NCBI GenBank assembly: GCA_013001485.1
Contig: JABDMN010000404.1
Span: 1-11,558, forward strand
Origin: Acidimicrobiia bacterium
GTDB taxonomy: Bacteria; Actinomycetota; Acidimicrobiia; Spongiisociales; UBA5794
DNA length: 11,558 bases
Direction: 5' to 3'
The notes beneath the pieces were generated by a model, which made no database searches, was not told the DNA's origin, and saw nothing but the letters and a program-made list of their open reading frames with translations. The position numbers and the translations under genes are program-made. Below, piece by piece: positions 1 through 8,041 of the stretch (within the stretch, counting starts at the first letter, position 1; each line of letters opens with the position of its first letter).

Positions 1-141
1 GTCCCCTACGTGGCGCTCGTACCGATCGCCGTCACAGCTGACAACATCCTCGAAACCGTCATCGCCGACGGCTTCCGCACAATCGAAGAAATCTGCACCG
101 GCGACGTCGCCGAAACAGACTTCTGTACAGATAACGCTTAG
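1..141 (+). CDS. Sugar ABC transporter substrate-binding protein, C-terminal fragment
   Basis: Frame 1 is open from the window edge to TAG at 139-141 and encodes the last 46 residues of a protein whose start lies outside the window. The tail contains PYVALVPIAVTADNI and ends with an acidic, Cys-containing stretch (EEICTGDVAETDFCTDNA). A [P][YF]V..VP..VT.DN. pattern shortly before the C terminus is usual for periplasmic-binding-protein-like sugar receptors of CUT2/ribose-xylose transporters. Context supports this strongly, because the ATPase and XylH-like permease of such a transporter follow on the same strand. In a Gram-positive cell it would be an exported lipoprotein that captures the sugar outside the membrane. 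The ligand cannot be told from this fragment. The identity is inferred from context plus a short C-terminal match; no catalytic or ligand residues are visible. Confidence 0.7.
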   Translation, partial: VPYVALVPIAVTADNILETVIADGFRTIEEICTGDVAETDFCTDNA

Positions 142-148
142 CAACAGA

Positions 149-173
149 GTTCGCTGGATATTGATCAGCGGAC
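149..173 (+). other. Small stem-loop just after the binding-protein stop codon
   Basis: GTTCGCTG (149-156) pairs with CAGCGGAC (166-173) around a 9-nt loop (GATATTGAT). This makes an 8-bp stem with one G-U pair, starting 8 nt after the upstream stop codon. No T-run follows, so it does not look like an intrinsic terminator. It sits in tandem with a much stronger hairpin and may be part of an mRNA-stabilising intercistronic element. Confidence 0.45.
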
Positions 174-183
174 AACAACTACA

Positions 184-244
184 CACACACGATGACATCC
201 GTGGCGGCAGAGGCCCGGCGTCCTCGCCACGGATGTCGTGTGTG
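184..244 (+). other. Long intercistronic hairpin (20-bp stem, 3-nt bulge)
   Basis: The arm at 184-206 pairs with the arm at 225-244 in 20 Watson-Crick pairs, interrupted only by a 3-nt bulge at about 193-195; the loop is 18 nt (207-224). The outer stem is the CACACACGA / TCGTGTGTG repeat and the inner stem is CATCCGTGGCG / CGCCACGGATG. It lies between the binding-protein gene and the ATPase gene, and ends 31 nt before the ATPase Shine-Dalgarno. There is no following U-tract. In ABC operons such hairpins commonly protect the 3' end of the abundant binding-protein mRNA or reduce read-through into the ATPase and permease genes; that role is inferred here. The pairing itself is read directly from the sequence. 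Confidence 0.8.
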
Positions 245-275
245 CAGACATCTCACTCCATACGACAAAGAGATT

Positions 276-282
276 GAAGGGG
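276..282 (+). promoter_or_regulatory. Shine-Dalgarno of the ABC ATPase
   Basis: GAAGGGG lies 7 nt before the ATG at 290. This fixes the ATPase start and argues against the overlapping out-of-frame ATG inside the hairpin at 192. Confidence 0.7.
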
Positions 283-289
283 ATCGCTC

Positions 290-1083
<794 letters not shown>

Positions 1084-1087
<4 letters not shown>

Positions 1088-2376
1088 CCGACCAGAAAAT
1101 CGACGACGCAACCACCTCGACGTCCTCGGCCACGTCACCTCGAACAGCAGGCTTCGCTGCGCCGACCACGACCGTGGGCGGATACGTACAGCAGCGTTGG
1201 GATGCCATCAAGTCCGGAGAGCTCGGTGCACTGCCGATCATCTTGGGGTTGATCTTCATCGCCATCATTTTCGGCACCCTCGAAGATCAGTTCCTGACCG
1301 CCCGCAACTTCACCAACATCCTCCTCCAAATGGCGCCCGTCGCCGCACTGGCCATGGGGATCGTGTTCATCCTGCTGATCGCCGACGGTGAGGTGGTCTC
1401 GATCGACCTGTCGGTCGCATACGTCGCCGCCGTGGGTGGGGTCGTCATGACGCTGCTCCAACGACCGGGCGACCCCGGTTGGCCCTGGTGGGCGTGCATT
1501 CTCGGCGCAGTGCTGCTCACAACCATCATCGGGCTCGTGCATGCCTTGATCATCACGAAACTGGGCGTGCCGTCTTTCATCACCACGCTGGCGGGCTTCC
1601 TCGTTTGGTCAGGCGTGGTCCTGTGGCTTACCACGCGGTTCTCCACTGCGGGAACTATCCGGATTCAGGACGACCGGCTTGTCGGCATCGCTAACAACTT
1701 CCTCTCCGACGGAGTTGGGTGGGCGATCGCAGTGTTCGTTGTTGCGGTATACGCATTCACACAGTTGAATGCGATGCGGGCCCGACAAGCCCGCGGCCTC
1801 GACACCAAGCCGCTCCCCATCATCATCGCCCAGATCGTTGCTGTGGCCGCCGTCATGATCATCGGCACCGCTGTAGCCAACTCTGATCGTGGGGTACCCC
1901 AGATCACCATCACCCTGGGGGTGTTCCTCCTGGTCTGGACCTTTGTGACCACCCGGACCACGTTCGGCCGTCACGTGTACTCCGTAGGCGGCAACCCCGA
2001 GGCCACCCGACGAGCCGGCGTCAGCGTCGACAAGATCCGTATCGCGGTGTTCATGATCAACGGATTCATGGCCGGTGTCGGAGGCGTCATCCTGGCGTCC
2101 CGGCTTCGCTCGGTGGCAACCAACACCGGCGGCGGCAATCTTCTTCTGAACGTCATTGCGGCCGCGGTAATTGGAGGCACGAGCCTGTTCGGCGGCTCCG
2201 GACGTGTCGTATCGGCGCTGTACGGGGCTCTCGTGATCATCTCGATCGAGAACGGCATGAACCTGCTCGGGCTCAACTCCGGTATCAAGTTCATCATCAC
2301 CGGCATCGTGCTCCTCCTCGCAGTCATGGTCGACTCGGTATCCAAGCGGCGGCGCGCTGCCCGCGGCCTGGCCTGA
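1084..2376 (+). CDS. Sugar ABC transporter permease, XylH-like (BPD_transp_2 family)
   Basis: This 430-residue integral membrane protein forms the translocation path of the importer. About the first 45 residues are hydrophilic and Ser/Thr-rich. Hydrophobic segments begin near 49-63, and others follow around 83-100, 137-157, 162-182, 211-226, 244-264, 275-290, 320-340, 355-368, 377-390 and 402-416. Family motifs include GVPSFITTLAG (161-171), the cytoplasmic coupling-loop region GGNPEATRRAGV (302-313) and GGTSLFGGSGRV (364-375). The usual G(E)IDLSVG signature appears in the altered form GEVVSIDLSVA (102-112). The length and the extra segment around 225-265 resemble XylH more than the shorter RbsC. 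The ATG overlaps the ATPase stop (ATGA), with AGGAG 8 nt upstream. The next gene begins almost at once, so the operon continues into the CRTAC1-like gene. Substrate is probably a monosaccharide such as a pentose, unproven. Confidence 0.9.
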
Positions 2377-2408
2377 TGGCAACGGTTTGGTTCGCCTCGG
2401 GGCGGTGA
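2376..2408 (+). CDS. Possible 10-codon coupling mini-ORF between permease and CRTAC1-like gene
   Basis: ATG at 2376-2378 overlaps the permease stop in a TGATG arrangement. It encodes MATVWFASGR and ends with TGA at 2406-2408, which overlaps the candidate GTG start (2405-2407) of the next gene as GTGA. It has no Shine-Dalgarno of its own, so it would depend on reinitiation by ribosomes finishing the permease. It could pass ribosomes on to the lipoprotein gene, whose start also lacks a well-spaced Shine-Dalgarno. The overlaps are plain in the sequence; translation of the mini-ORF is speculation. Confidence 0.25.
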   Translation: MATVWFASGR

Positions 2409-4123
2409 TCGAAGCCGACCCATTCGGTCGGTCCGTTGGTAGGTCGTGGCTAGCGGTGTTCGCGCTGGTCGCAGTCGCCGGTTGTAGCACCACACCAGCG
2501 GCAGAGGGCGCCGACCGAGACCGGCCGGCCGAGCCATCCATGGATCTCGTCCGGTTCGAGGACGTGGCCGCCGAGGTCGGCCTCGAATTCCGCCACGGGG
2601 CCTTTCAATGGGAAACCGGGCCTGATCCAGCAGCGATGATGGGCGGTGGCGTGTGCTGGATCGACTACGACCGCGACGGCTGGCTCGACCTGTATGCCGT
2701 CAACACGTGGTCCAACGGCGAATGGGGTCGCTGGTACGAACAGGGTGCGCTCCCGTCGAGCCGGCTCTTCCGCAACGATGTGGGCCAGTTCACCGACGTG
2801 ACAACTGAGGTCGGGGCCGGGGTCGAAACTCGAGGAAACGGTTGTGTCGCCGCTGACCTCGATCTCGACGGCTGGACCGATCTCTACATCACAACCGAGC
2901 GCAACAACGTCCTATTGTGGAACGTTGACGGGGAGAACTTCGTCGACGACACTTCGCTCGAAGAACCCTCCGGCGCAACTCCGTTCGGCTGGCACAGCGG
3001 CGCAGCGGTCGGCGATGTCGACGGAAACGGCTGGCCCGACCTATTCGTGGCGGGCTACACCGACCTCAACCGACCCATCACATCCGCGACCAAAGGTTTC
3101 CCGAACACCCACGAGCCCGAACCCGATCTGCTCTTCCTTAACAACGGCCCCGGTGGAACGGCCAGAACACGGTTCACCGAAATCAGTGCAGAGGTCGGTA
3201 TTGAACCCAATGGAGCCGACTATGGACTTGGGGCCTTGTTCAGCGACCTTGATCTCGATGGCGACCTCGATCTCTATGTCGCCAACGACACGACTCCCAA
3301 TCAACTCTATGAGAATGTGCCGACCGGCGGTGGCTACGGATTTCGATTCGTGGAGCAGGGTGTTGTCGCCGGGGTTGGTGACACCGGTGCGGGGATGGGA
3401 GTTGCTTCCGCCGACGCAAACGGCGATCGACTACCCGATCTTGTGACGACGAATCAGCTCAAGGAGCGACACCTCGTGCTCTCCAACGCCAGCACCGCTG
3501 CGCTCGCGTTCACCGACGCGACGAAAGACACCCAACTTGTCGAGTTCGGCGTGGGCTCGACGGGTTGGGGGACGACCTGGATGGATGTCGATCTCGACAC
3601 TGACCTCGACCTCGTCATTGGCAACGGTGCGATCCCCGTGAGAGACCTGATCGAGGATCGGGAGCCGGCCCAGCTTCTCGACAACCGTGGACCGCTCGAC
3701 GGGTTCGTCCTCGCTGGTGCGCAGGTGGGTCTCGACGAGGTCGGAAGCCGGCTGGCGCGTGGTGTGGCCGCCGCCGATTTCGACAACGACGGTGATATGG
3801 ATATTGCGATGGGAACCATCGGTGGTGACCTGACACTCCTGCGTAACTCCGGCGCCGGTGGCACCTGGCTGGAGGTGGCGACGGAATCGCCGGCGCCTGG
3901 TGCTGTCGTGATCGTGACCCTTCCTGACGGGACCAACCTGCGTCGCGAGATCATCGTCGGTGGGAGCTACCTCTCTTCGGAGGATCCCAGGGCACACTTC
4001 GGTTTGGGCGGAGCGGACGTTGTCAGTACCGTCACCGTCCGGTGGCCAGATGGCGCCAGCGTCACTCGATCGGATGTCGCAGCTGATCAGATCCTCCGGG
4101 TCGATCGCATGGAGGGAGAATGA
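2405..4123 (+). CDS. CRTAC1-like lipoprotein: FG-GAP beta-propeller with ASPIC/UnbV domain
   Basis: From the GTG at 2405 this is 572 residues; an in-frame TTG at 2387 would add six. Neither start has a well-spaced Shine-Dalgarno. The N terminus is a lipoprotein signal (hydrophobic LAVFALVAVAG then Cys27; lipobox VAGC), so the mature protein should be anchored outside the membrane. Seven DxDx[DN]G-type calcium loops follow, numbered from the TTG start: D93, D157, D210, D287, D343, D400 and D464, each with a closing Asp. Seven FG-GAP/VCBS repeats fit a seven-bladed propeller. The C terminus has the ASPIC/UnbV signature (GGSYLSS, HFGLGG, VRWPDG; about 525-556). The family includes animal CRTAC1; bacterial members lack a firm biochemical role and no enzyme residues are evident. 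Its ATGA overlap with the haloperoxidase gene suggests the two products are made together and meet outside the cell. Confidence 0.9.
   Translation: MIEADPFGRSVGRSWLAVFALVAVAGCSTTPAAEGADRDRPAEPSMDLVRFEDVAAEVGLEFRHGAFQWETGPDPAAMMGGGVCWIDYDRDGWLDLYAVNTWSNGEWGRWYEQGALPSSRLFRNDVGQFTDVTTEVGAGVETRGNGCVAADLDLDGWTDLYITTERNNVLLWNVDGENFVDDTSLEEPSGATPFGWHSGAAVGDVDGNGWPDLFVAGYTDLNRPITSATKGFPNTHEPEPDLLFLNNGPGGTARTRFTEISAEVGIEPNGADYGLGALFSDLDLDGDLDLYVANDTTPNQLYENVPTGGGYGFRFVEQGVVAGVGDTGAGMGVASADANGDRLPDLVTTNQLKERHLVLSNASTAALAFTDATKDTQLVEFGVGSTGWGTTWMDVDLDTDLDLVIGNGAIPVRDLIEDREPAQLLDNRGPLDGFVLAGAQVGLDEVGSRLARGVAAADFDNDGDMDIAMGTIGGDLTLLRNSGAGGTWLEVATESPAPGAVVIVTLPDGTNLRREIIVGGSYLSSEDPRAHFGLGGADVVSTVTVRWPDGASVTRSDVAADQILRVDRMEGE
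4111..4118 (+). promoter_or_regulatory. Shine-Dalgarno of the haloperoxidase gene
   Basis: GGAGGGAG lies inside the last codons of the CRTAC1-like gene, directly before the ATGA overlap at 4120-4123. It supports the haloperoxidase start and coupled translation. Confidence 0.65.
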
Positions 4124-5982
4124 GTCGCTGGTTGCGCGTCATCGCTGCTGCGACCGGTGCGCTGGTAGTCATCGTCGCAACAATCGCGGTCACCAGGGTC
4201 GTGTGGGACGACGAGACGACCTCGTCGTGTGAGCGCTCGATCGATCCCGGTCGATCGGTGGCCCGGCACTGGAACGAAGCCGTGCTCGCTGCTATCCGCA
4301 GCGACTTTCCGGCGCCGACTATCCACGCTCGCAATCTGTTCCACTCTTCAGCGGCAATGTGGGATGCGTGGGCTGCCTACGACCCTGCTGCGACCGGTGT
4401 CTTTGTCGATGAGAGGCGAACCGACGACGACGTGACTGCGGCTCGAGAGGAAGCGATGAGCTTCGCTGCCTATCGGGTCCTTCTGAAACGTTACCTACAG
4501 TCACCCCGCGCCGAATTGGCGGTGACCCAGCTCGATGATCTGATGGATGCCCTCTGCTATGACCGGGGCATCGTGACGGTCGAGGGTGACAGCCCTGCGG
4601 CGTTCGGCAACCGCATCGGCGCCACGGTTCTGTCTTTCGGCCTCGGCGACGGATCAAACGAGGCCGGCGGATACGCCGCTGAGTACGAGCCGGTCAACCC
4701 GCCGCTCGTCGTTGACCGGCCCGGCACCGAGATGGTCGATCCGAACCGATGGCAGCCCCTGGAGCTCGACGGGATGGTGGCCCAGAACGGTCTGCCGCTG
4801 GATGAGACCGTGCAGACCTTCGTTGGGCCCGAGTGGGGCTACGTCACATCATTCGCGCTCCCGCCCGCCGAGGTCACGGGGCTGACGGTCGATCCTGGTC
4901 CACCGCCGTTGTTGGGAGATCCGGGCAGCGATGACGAGTTCAAGCGTGCGGTCAACGAGGTCATTCGCTACAGCGCCGCCCTCGATCCGGGCTCGGGCGA
5001 AACCGTTGACATCTCACCACGGGTCCAGGGGAATCGAGCGCTCGGCACCTACGAACCCATCGGCCACGCCATCAATCCGGTCACGGGCGTTCCCTATGAG
5101 TCCAATGTGGTGGCCGTCGGCGACTACGGCCGCGTCATCGCTGAATTCTGGGCCGACGGTCCCGCATCCGAGACGCCGCCGGGCCACTGGAACTCGATCG
5201 CCAACTTCGTTATCGACGACCTCGCCCAGAACGGACAGCTGCGCATCACAGGGGTCGGGCCCGAGGTCGACCGCTTGGAGTACGACGTCACGATGTACCT
5301 CGCGCTCAACGGCGCCCTGCACGACGCGGCAATCGCAGCCTGGGGCGCAAAGGGCCACTACGACTATGTCCGACCGATCTCGATGATCCGCTACATGGGT
5401 GGACTCGGCCAGTCGAGCGACCCCTCCGGACCTTCCTACCACCCCGACGGTCTGCTGCTGGAGAATGGACTTGTCGAGGTTGTCACCGCTGAATCGAGTG
5501 CGGCCGGTGAACGACACGACGACCTGGCCGATCACATTGGCGCAGTGGCAGTGCGGGCGTGGCAAGGCGAACCCGACGACCCCGATCAAGAAGTGGGAGG
5601 AGTCGGCTGGATCCGCGCCATCGAGTGGGCGCCGTATCAAAGGTCCACGTTCGTCACCCCGGCATTCGCAGGGTATGTGTCCGGACACAGCACCTTCAGC
5701 CGGGCCGCAGCCGTCGTGCTCGAGGAGTTCACCGGCAGCCCCTACTTCCCCGGCGGGCTCGGTGAGTGGCGGGTGGATGCAGAACACCTCGAGTTCGAAG
5801 CCGGACCCACCGAACCGATCACACTGCAGTGGGCGACATACACCGACGCGTCCGACCAAGCAGGCGTTTCACGCCTCTACGGCGGCATCCACGTCCGGGC
5901 CGACGACGTGGCAGGCCGGGTCCTCGGCGCACAAGTCGGGGCCGACGCCTGGGAACACGCCCGCCAGTACTTCCCCGACTGA
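4120..5982 (+). CDS. Vanadium-dependent haloperoxidase family protein
   Basis: This 620-residue exported protein begins with a hydrophobic segment (residues 7-28) that acts as a signal peptide or membrane anchor. The C-terminal half carries the vanadate-binding set of the haloperoxidase/PAP2 fold. KGHYDYVRP (K411, R418) matches KX6RP, YVSGHSTFS (S521, G522, H523) matches PSGH with Val for Pro, and SRLYGGIHVRAD (R585, H591, D595) matches SRX5HX3D. Family members oxidise halides with hydrogen peroxide to hypohalous acid. Trp408 (three before the Lys) and Phe516 (seven before the His) match the Trp350/Phe397 pair of Curvularia chloroperoxidase rather than the Arg/His of algal bromoperoxidases. 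The R418-to-S521 spacing is about twice that of the fungal enzyme, implying an insertion. It overlaps the CRTAC1-like gene by ATGA. An acid phosphatase activity of the same fold is an alternative; halide preference is inferred. Confidence 0.9.
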   Translation: MSRWLRVIAAATGALVVIVATIAVTRVVWDDETTSSCERSIDPGRSVARHWNEAVLAAIRSDFPAPTIHARNLFHSSAAMWDAWAAYDPAATGVFVDERRTDDDVTAAREEAMSFAAYRVLLKRYLQSPRAELAVTQLDDLMDALCYDRGIVTVEGDSPAAFGNRIGATVLSFGLGDGSNEAGGYAAEYEPVNPPLVVDRPGTEMVDPNRWQPLELDGMVAQNGLPLDETVQTFVGPEWGYVTSFALPPAEVTGLTVDPGPPPLLGDPGSDDEFKRAVNEVIRYSAALDPGSGETVDISPRVQGNRALGTYEPIGHAINPVTGVPYESNVVAVGDYGRVIAEFWADGPASETPPGHWNSIANFVIDDLAQNGQLRITGVGPEVDRLEYDVTMYLALNGALHDAAIAAWGAKGHYDYVRPISMIRYMGGLGQSSDPSGPSYHPDGLLLENGLVEVVTAESSAAGERHDDLADHIGAVAVRAWQGEPDDPDQEVGGVGWIRAIEWAPYQRSTFVTPAFAGYVSGHSTFSRAAAVVLEEFTGSPYFPGGLGEWRVDAEHLEFEAGPTEPITLQWATYTDASDQAGVSRLYGGIHVRADDVAGRVLGAQVGADAWEHARQYFPD

Positions 5983-6152
5983 GAAGCTCCCGCGACCGCC
6001 GTTCATTGTTACTCGGCCGAACAGGCATCAGCATCGAAACAATCAAGTTGAGCAGCACGGCTCCCGGGTGGCGATCTTCGGCCGGACACCTCGGCCTGTG
6101 TCTCCGCCCGGGCGTTAGGGTGACGGCACCACCGAACCAGGGGAACCGACAT
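5983..6152 (+). promoter_or_regulatory. Intergenic region with candidate promoter for the Gfo/Idh/MocA gene
   Basis: These 170 bp separate the haloperoxidase stop from the dehydrogenase start. TAGGGT at 6116-6121 fits an actinobacterial TANNNT -10 box and would start transcription near 6128, leaving a short leader that contains AGGGGA (6139-6144) 8 nt before the ATG. No convincing -35 is seen. Upstream, GGCCG/CGGCC (6080-6084 / 6092-6096) forms a 5-bp stem flanked by two CCCGGG copies (6063-6068, 6107-6112). This could act as a weak transcription barrier, but no T-run follows. Read-through from the upstream operon remains possible. Confidence 0.35.
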
Positions 6153-7340
6153 ATGGACTCGAATCCGATCATCGAAATGCTGGGTCGAAGGCTCCGCCTC
6201 GCCGTTGTCGGCGGTGGACCGGGCAGTTTCATCGGTGCGATGCACCGAACCGCAGCCCGCCTCGACGATCGGTACGAAATCGTCGCCGGTGTACTGTCGT
6301 CGGACCCGCACCGTTCTCGCAGTGCGGCGACTGCATTGGGCATCGACCCTGACCGGGCCTACGGCGACCCTCTTGAACTGTGTGAAGCGGAATCGGTGCG
6401 AGCCGATGGTGCCGACGTTGTTGCGATCATGACACCAAACGACAGCCATCACACCTACGCCCTCGCCGCGCTGGAAAGCGGCTTCGACGTGATCTGTGAC
6501 AAGCCGCTCGCCAATACCCTCGCCGAAGCGTCGGATATCCTCGCCGCGGTCGAATCGACCGGCTTGGTGTTCTGCCTGACCCACAACTACACCGGGTACC
6601 CGATGGTTCGCCAGGCGCGTGCCATGGTGCAAGATTCACAGCTCGGCATCATTCGACTAGTCCAGGTGGAGTACGTCCAGGGGGGCAAGGCAGCCGAGAA
6701 CGATCCGAACCCCGACGGGCCTCTTCCGTGGAGATACGATCCGGTGCGGGGCGGTCCGTCTCTGGTTTTGGGCGACATCGGTACTCACGCCCACAACCTG
6801 GTCCGCTTCGTCACCGGGCTCGAGGTGACCGAGGTTGCGGCCGAAGTCGGACACATCGTTCCGAACCGGCTCGTCGACGACTATGCAGGTGCGCTGCTTC
6901 GGTTTGACAACGGGGCACGAGGTTCGTTCTGGGTGACACAAGCCGCCGCGGGCGTGGAGAATTGCCTGCGCCTACGTGTGTCGGGCACACAGGGAACCCT
7001 CGAGTGGATGCAGGAAGTCCCAACCCAGCTGATCTTCAAACCGATTGATGCTCCCGTAGAGATACGTACGCCGAACGGTCCAGGAACATTGCCACTTGCA
7101 GCCCGGGCCAGCCGAATCGTCTCCGGACACCCGGAGGGGTTTCACGAGGGCTTCGCAACTCTCTACTCCGACGCAGCAGAGGCGATTGCATCCCGCCGCG
7201 CTGGGCGGCCAGCGGACCCGGTGGCGCTGCACTTTCCCACTGCGGTCGATGGCGTCAGAGGCGTTGCGTTCGTCGACGCGGCCGTCGCATCGAATGCCAA
7301 CGGCGGCACTTGGACCGCAGTCGGAACGGGTTTGTTCTGA
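6153..7340 (+). CDS. Gfo/Idh/MocA family NAD(P)-dependent oxidoreductase
   Basis: This 395-residue cytosolic dehydrogenase is of the type that oxidises sugars, sugar derivatives or cyclitols. The N-terminal Rossmann fold starts with LAVVGGGPGS (16-25). The family's catalytic-lysine motif appears as CDKPLA (115-120, Lys117), and the substrate-domain motif GDIGTHAHNL (207-216, Asp208 and His212) follows. Other recognisable family stretches are TPNDSHH (94-100) and THNYTGYPMVRQA (143-155). The ATG at 6153 has AGGGGA 8 nt upstream, whereas the same open frame running back to 5766 overlaps the haloperoxidase gene and reads as Arg-rich nonsense, so it was excluded. Being next to a sugar importer, it plausibly acts on the imported compound or its derivative, but the separate candidate promoter weakens the link. 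Homologues are often annotated near inositol or keto-sugar genes; the exact substrate cannot be told. Confidence 0.9.
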   Translation: MDSNPIIEMLGRRLRLAVVGGGPGSFIGAMHRTAARLDDRYEIVAGVLSSDPHRSRSAATALGIDPDRAYGDPLELCEAESVRADGADVVAIMTPNDSHHTYALAALESGFDVICDKPLANTLAEASDILAAVESTGLVFCLTHNYTGYPMVRQARAMVQDSQLGIIRLVQVEYVQGGKAAENDPNPDGPLPWRYDPVRGGPSLVLGDIGTHAHNLVRFVTGLEVTEVAAEVGHIVPNRLVDDYAGALLRFDNGARGSFWVTQAAAGVENCLRLRVSGTQGTLEWMQEVPTQLIFKPIDAPVEIRTPNGPGTLPLAARASRIVSGHPEGFHEGFATLYSDAAEAIASRRAGRPADPVALHFPTAVDGVRGVAFVDAAVASNANGGTWTAVGTGLF

Positions 7341-7356
7341 GCACTGCATCTGCTCA
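7338..7356 (+). terminator. Weak stem-loop at the end of the Gfo/Idh/MocA gene
   Basis: TGAGCA (7338-7343, including the stop codon) pairs perfectly with TGCTCA (7351-7356) around a 7-nt loop. The stem is short and no T-run follows, so it is only a candidate for 3'-end formation in the 90-bp gap between the two convergent genes. Nothing else of note was seen in 7357-7430. Confidence 0.25.
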
Positions 7357-7430
7357 ACCAGGTGCTCCAGCGCGCTCCTAGCCGTGTGCTCGACCGTCTA
7401 GTCGGAGCGAAGGAAGGCCCCGCAGTGCCG

Positions 7431-7829
7431 CTATTGACCTGCCTTGACGCAGAGGACAGGAACAGGAGCATCGTGGAGGATGTCGAGCGCATTCGAGCCC
7501 ATCAAGAGCTTTCCGGTAGCAGAGCGTCGGCGGATCCCGATCACGATCAGCTCGGCTTCGTGGGTTTTCGCAGCGGCGACGATGTCCTCGGCTGGTTCGT
7601 TACCTCGGACGTATTCGTGGGTCGAGTACTCCACCCCCGAATCGGCGAGAAGTTGCTCAACGCGTTCGATGGCGTCGGCTGAGGCGAGGTACTCCGATTC
7701 CTTCTGGTGGCCGCCCTGCATCGAGTGGAGAATGACGATTCTGCTCGACCGCAGTTTGGCCTCATCGATGGCCGACTGGACGGCTGTGTTTCCCTCGGGG
7801 GTGTCGATGAATCCGACAACGATGCTCAC
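7431..7829 (-). CDS. Universal stress protein (UspA family)
   Basis: This 132-residue single-domain cytosolic protein has the Usp fold: the beta-1 strand MSIVVGFIDTPEG, an HSMQGG stretch after beta-2 (about 35-40), and the C-terminal nucleotide-binding region GIRRRSATGKLLMGSN (98-113) followed by APVPVLCVK. The classical ATP motif is GX2GX9G(S/T). Here G98, G111 and S112 are present and the second Gly is replaced by Arg101, a form often seen in Usp proteins with the GxRRRS loop, so ATP binding remains likely. The start is GTG (complement of 7827-7829), with AGAAGGAG (7835-7842) 5 nt upstream. It is convergent with the Gfo/Idh/MocA gene. Length matches small stress-induced Usp proteins. The signal it responds to is unknown. 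Confidence 0.92.
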   Translation of the reverse strand: MSIVVGFIDTPEGNTAVQSAIDEAKLRSSRIVILHSMQGGHQKESEYLASADAIERVEQLLADSGVEYSTHEYVRGNEPAEDIVAAAKTHEAELIVIGIRRRSATGKLLMGSNALDILHDAPVPVLCVKAGQ

Positions 7830-7857
7830 GGTGACTCCTTCTCAACCTCAGATCCAC

Positions 7858-7863
7858 ACTCTA
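7858..7863 (-). promoter_or_regulatory. Candidate -10 box for the universal stress protein gene
   Basis: On the minus strand TAGAGT (TANNNT form) lies about 15 nt upstream of the AGAAGGAG ribosome-binding site, giving a predicted leader of roughly 22 nt. No clear -35 was found, so regulation by an activator or alternative sigma factor is possible. Position and hexamer are the only support. Confidence 0.3.
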
Positions 7864-7969
7864 TGGCACCGGGCCACCGGTCGCTCGATCGTCGGTTCGC
7901 TTCTGTGGCAGTGCCAGTAAACGGTGCCGGTCCAGGTCGTGGGGACCAGCGGCCAACATCCACCCGACG

Positions 7970-7975
7970 TAGGCT
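7970..7975 (+). promoter_or_regulatory. Candidate -10 box reading toward the small ORF pair
   Basis: TAGGCT matches a common actinobacterial -10 hexamer and lies 66 nt before the ATG at 8042. No matching -35 is evident. Between it and the stress-protein promoter is a short inverted repeat, GGTCC (7929-7933) and GGACC (7943-7947), of unknown meaning. The rest of 7843-8041 shows no recognisable gene. Confidence 0.25.
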
Positions 7976-8041
7976 TCATGGGCGAGGCCGTGGTCGATGG
8001 CTCTGAACGTGCCACTGGGAGGTCGCCTCAGGGGAGCAGCC

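Noticed and set aside
177-190. CA dinucleotide repeat as a phase-variable tract
   Set aside because: It is short, non-coding, and fully explained as one arm of the long hairpin.
184-244. Intrinsic transcription terminator
   Set aside because: The stem is strong but no T-run follows and the operon clearly continues; a stability or attenuation element fits better.
5766-6152. N-terminal extension of the Gfo/Idh/MocA protein
   Set aside because: The frame overlaps the haloperoxidase gene, is Arg/His/Pro-rich, and the Rossmann fold begins just after the ATG at 6153, which has a proper Shine-Dalgarno.
7929-7947. DosR-like palindrome upstream of the universal stress protein gene
   Set aside because: GGTCC/GGACC gives only a 5-bp inverted repeat and does not match the full dormancy-box consensus; in GC-rich DNA this is expected by chance.
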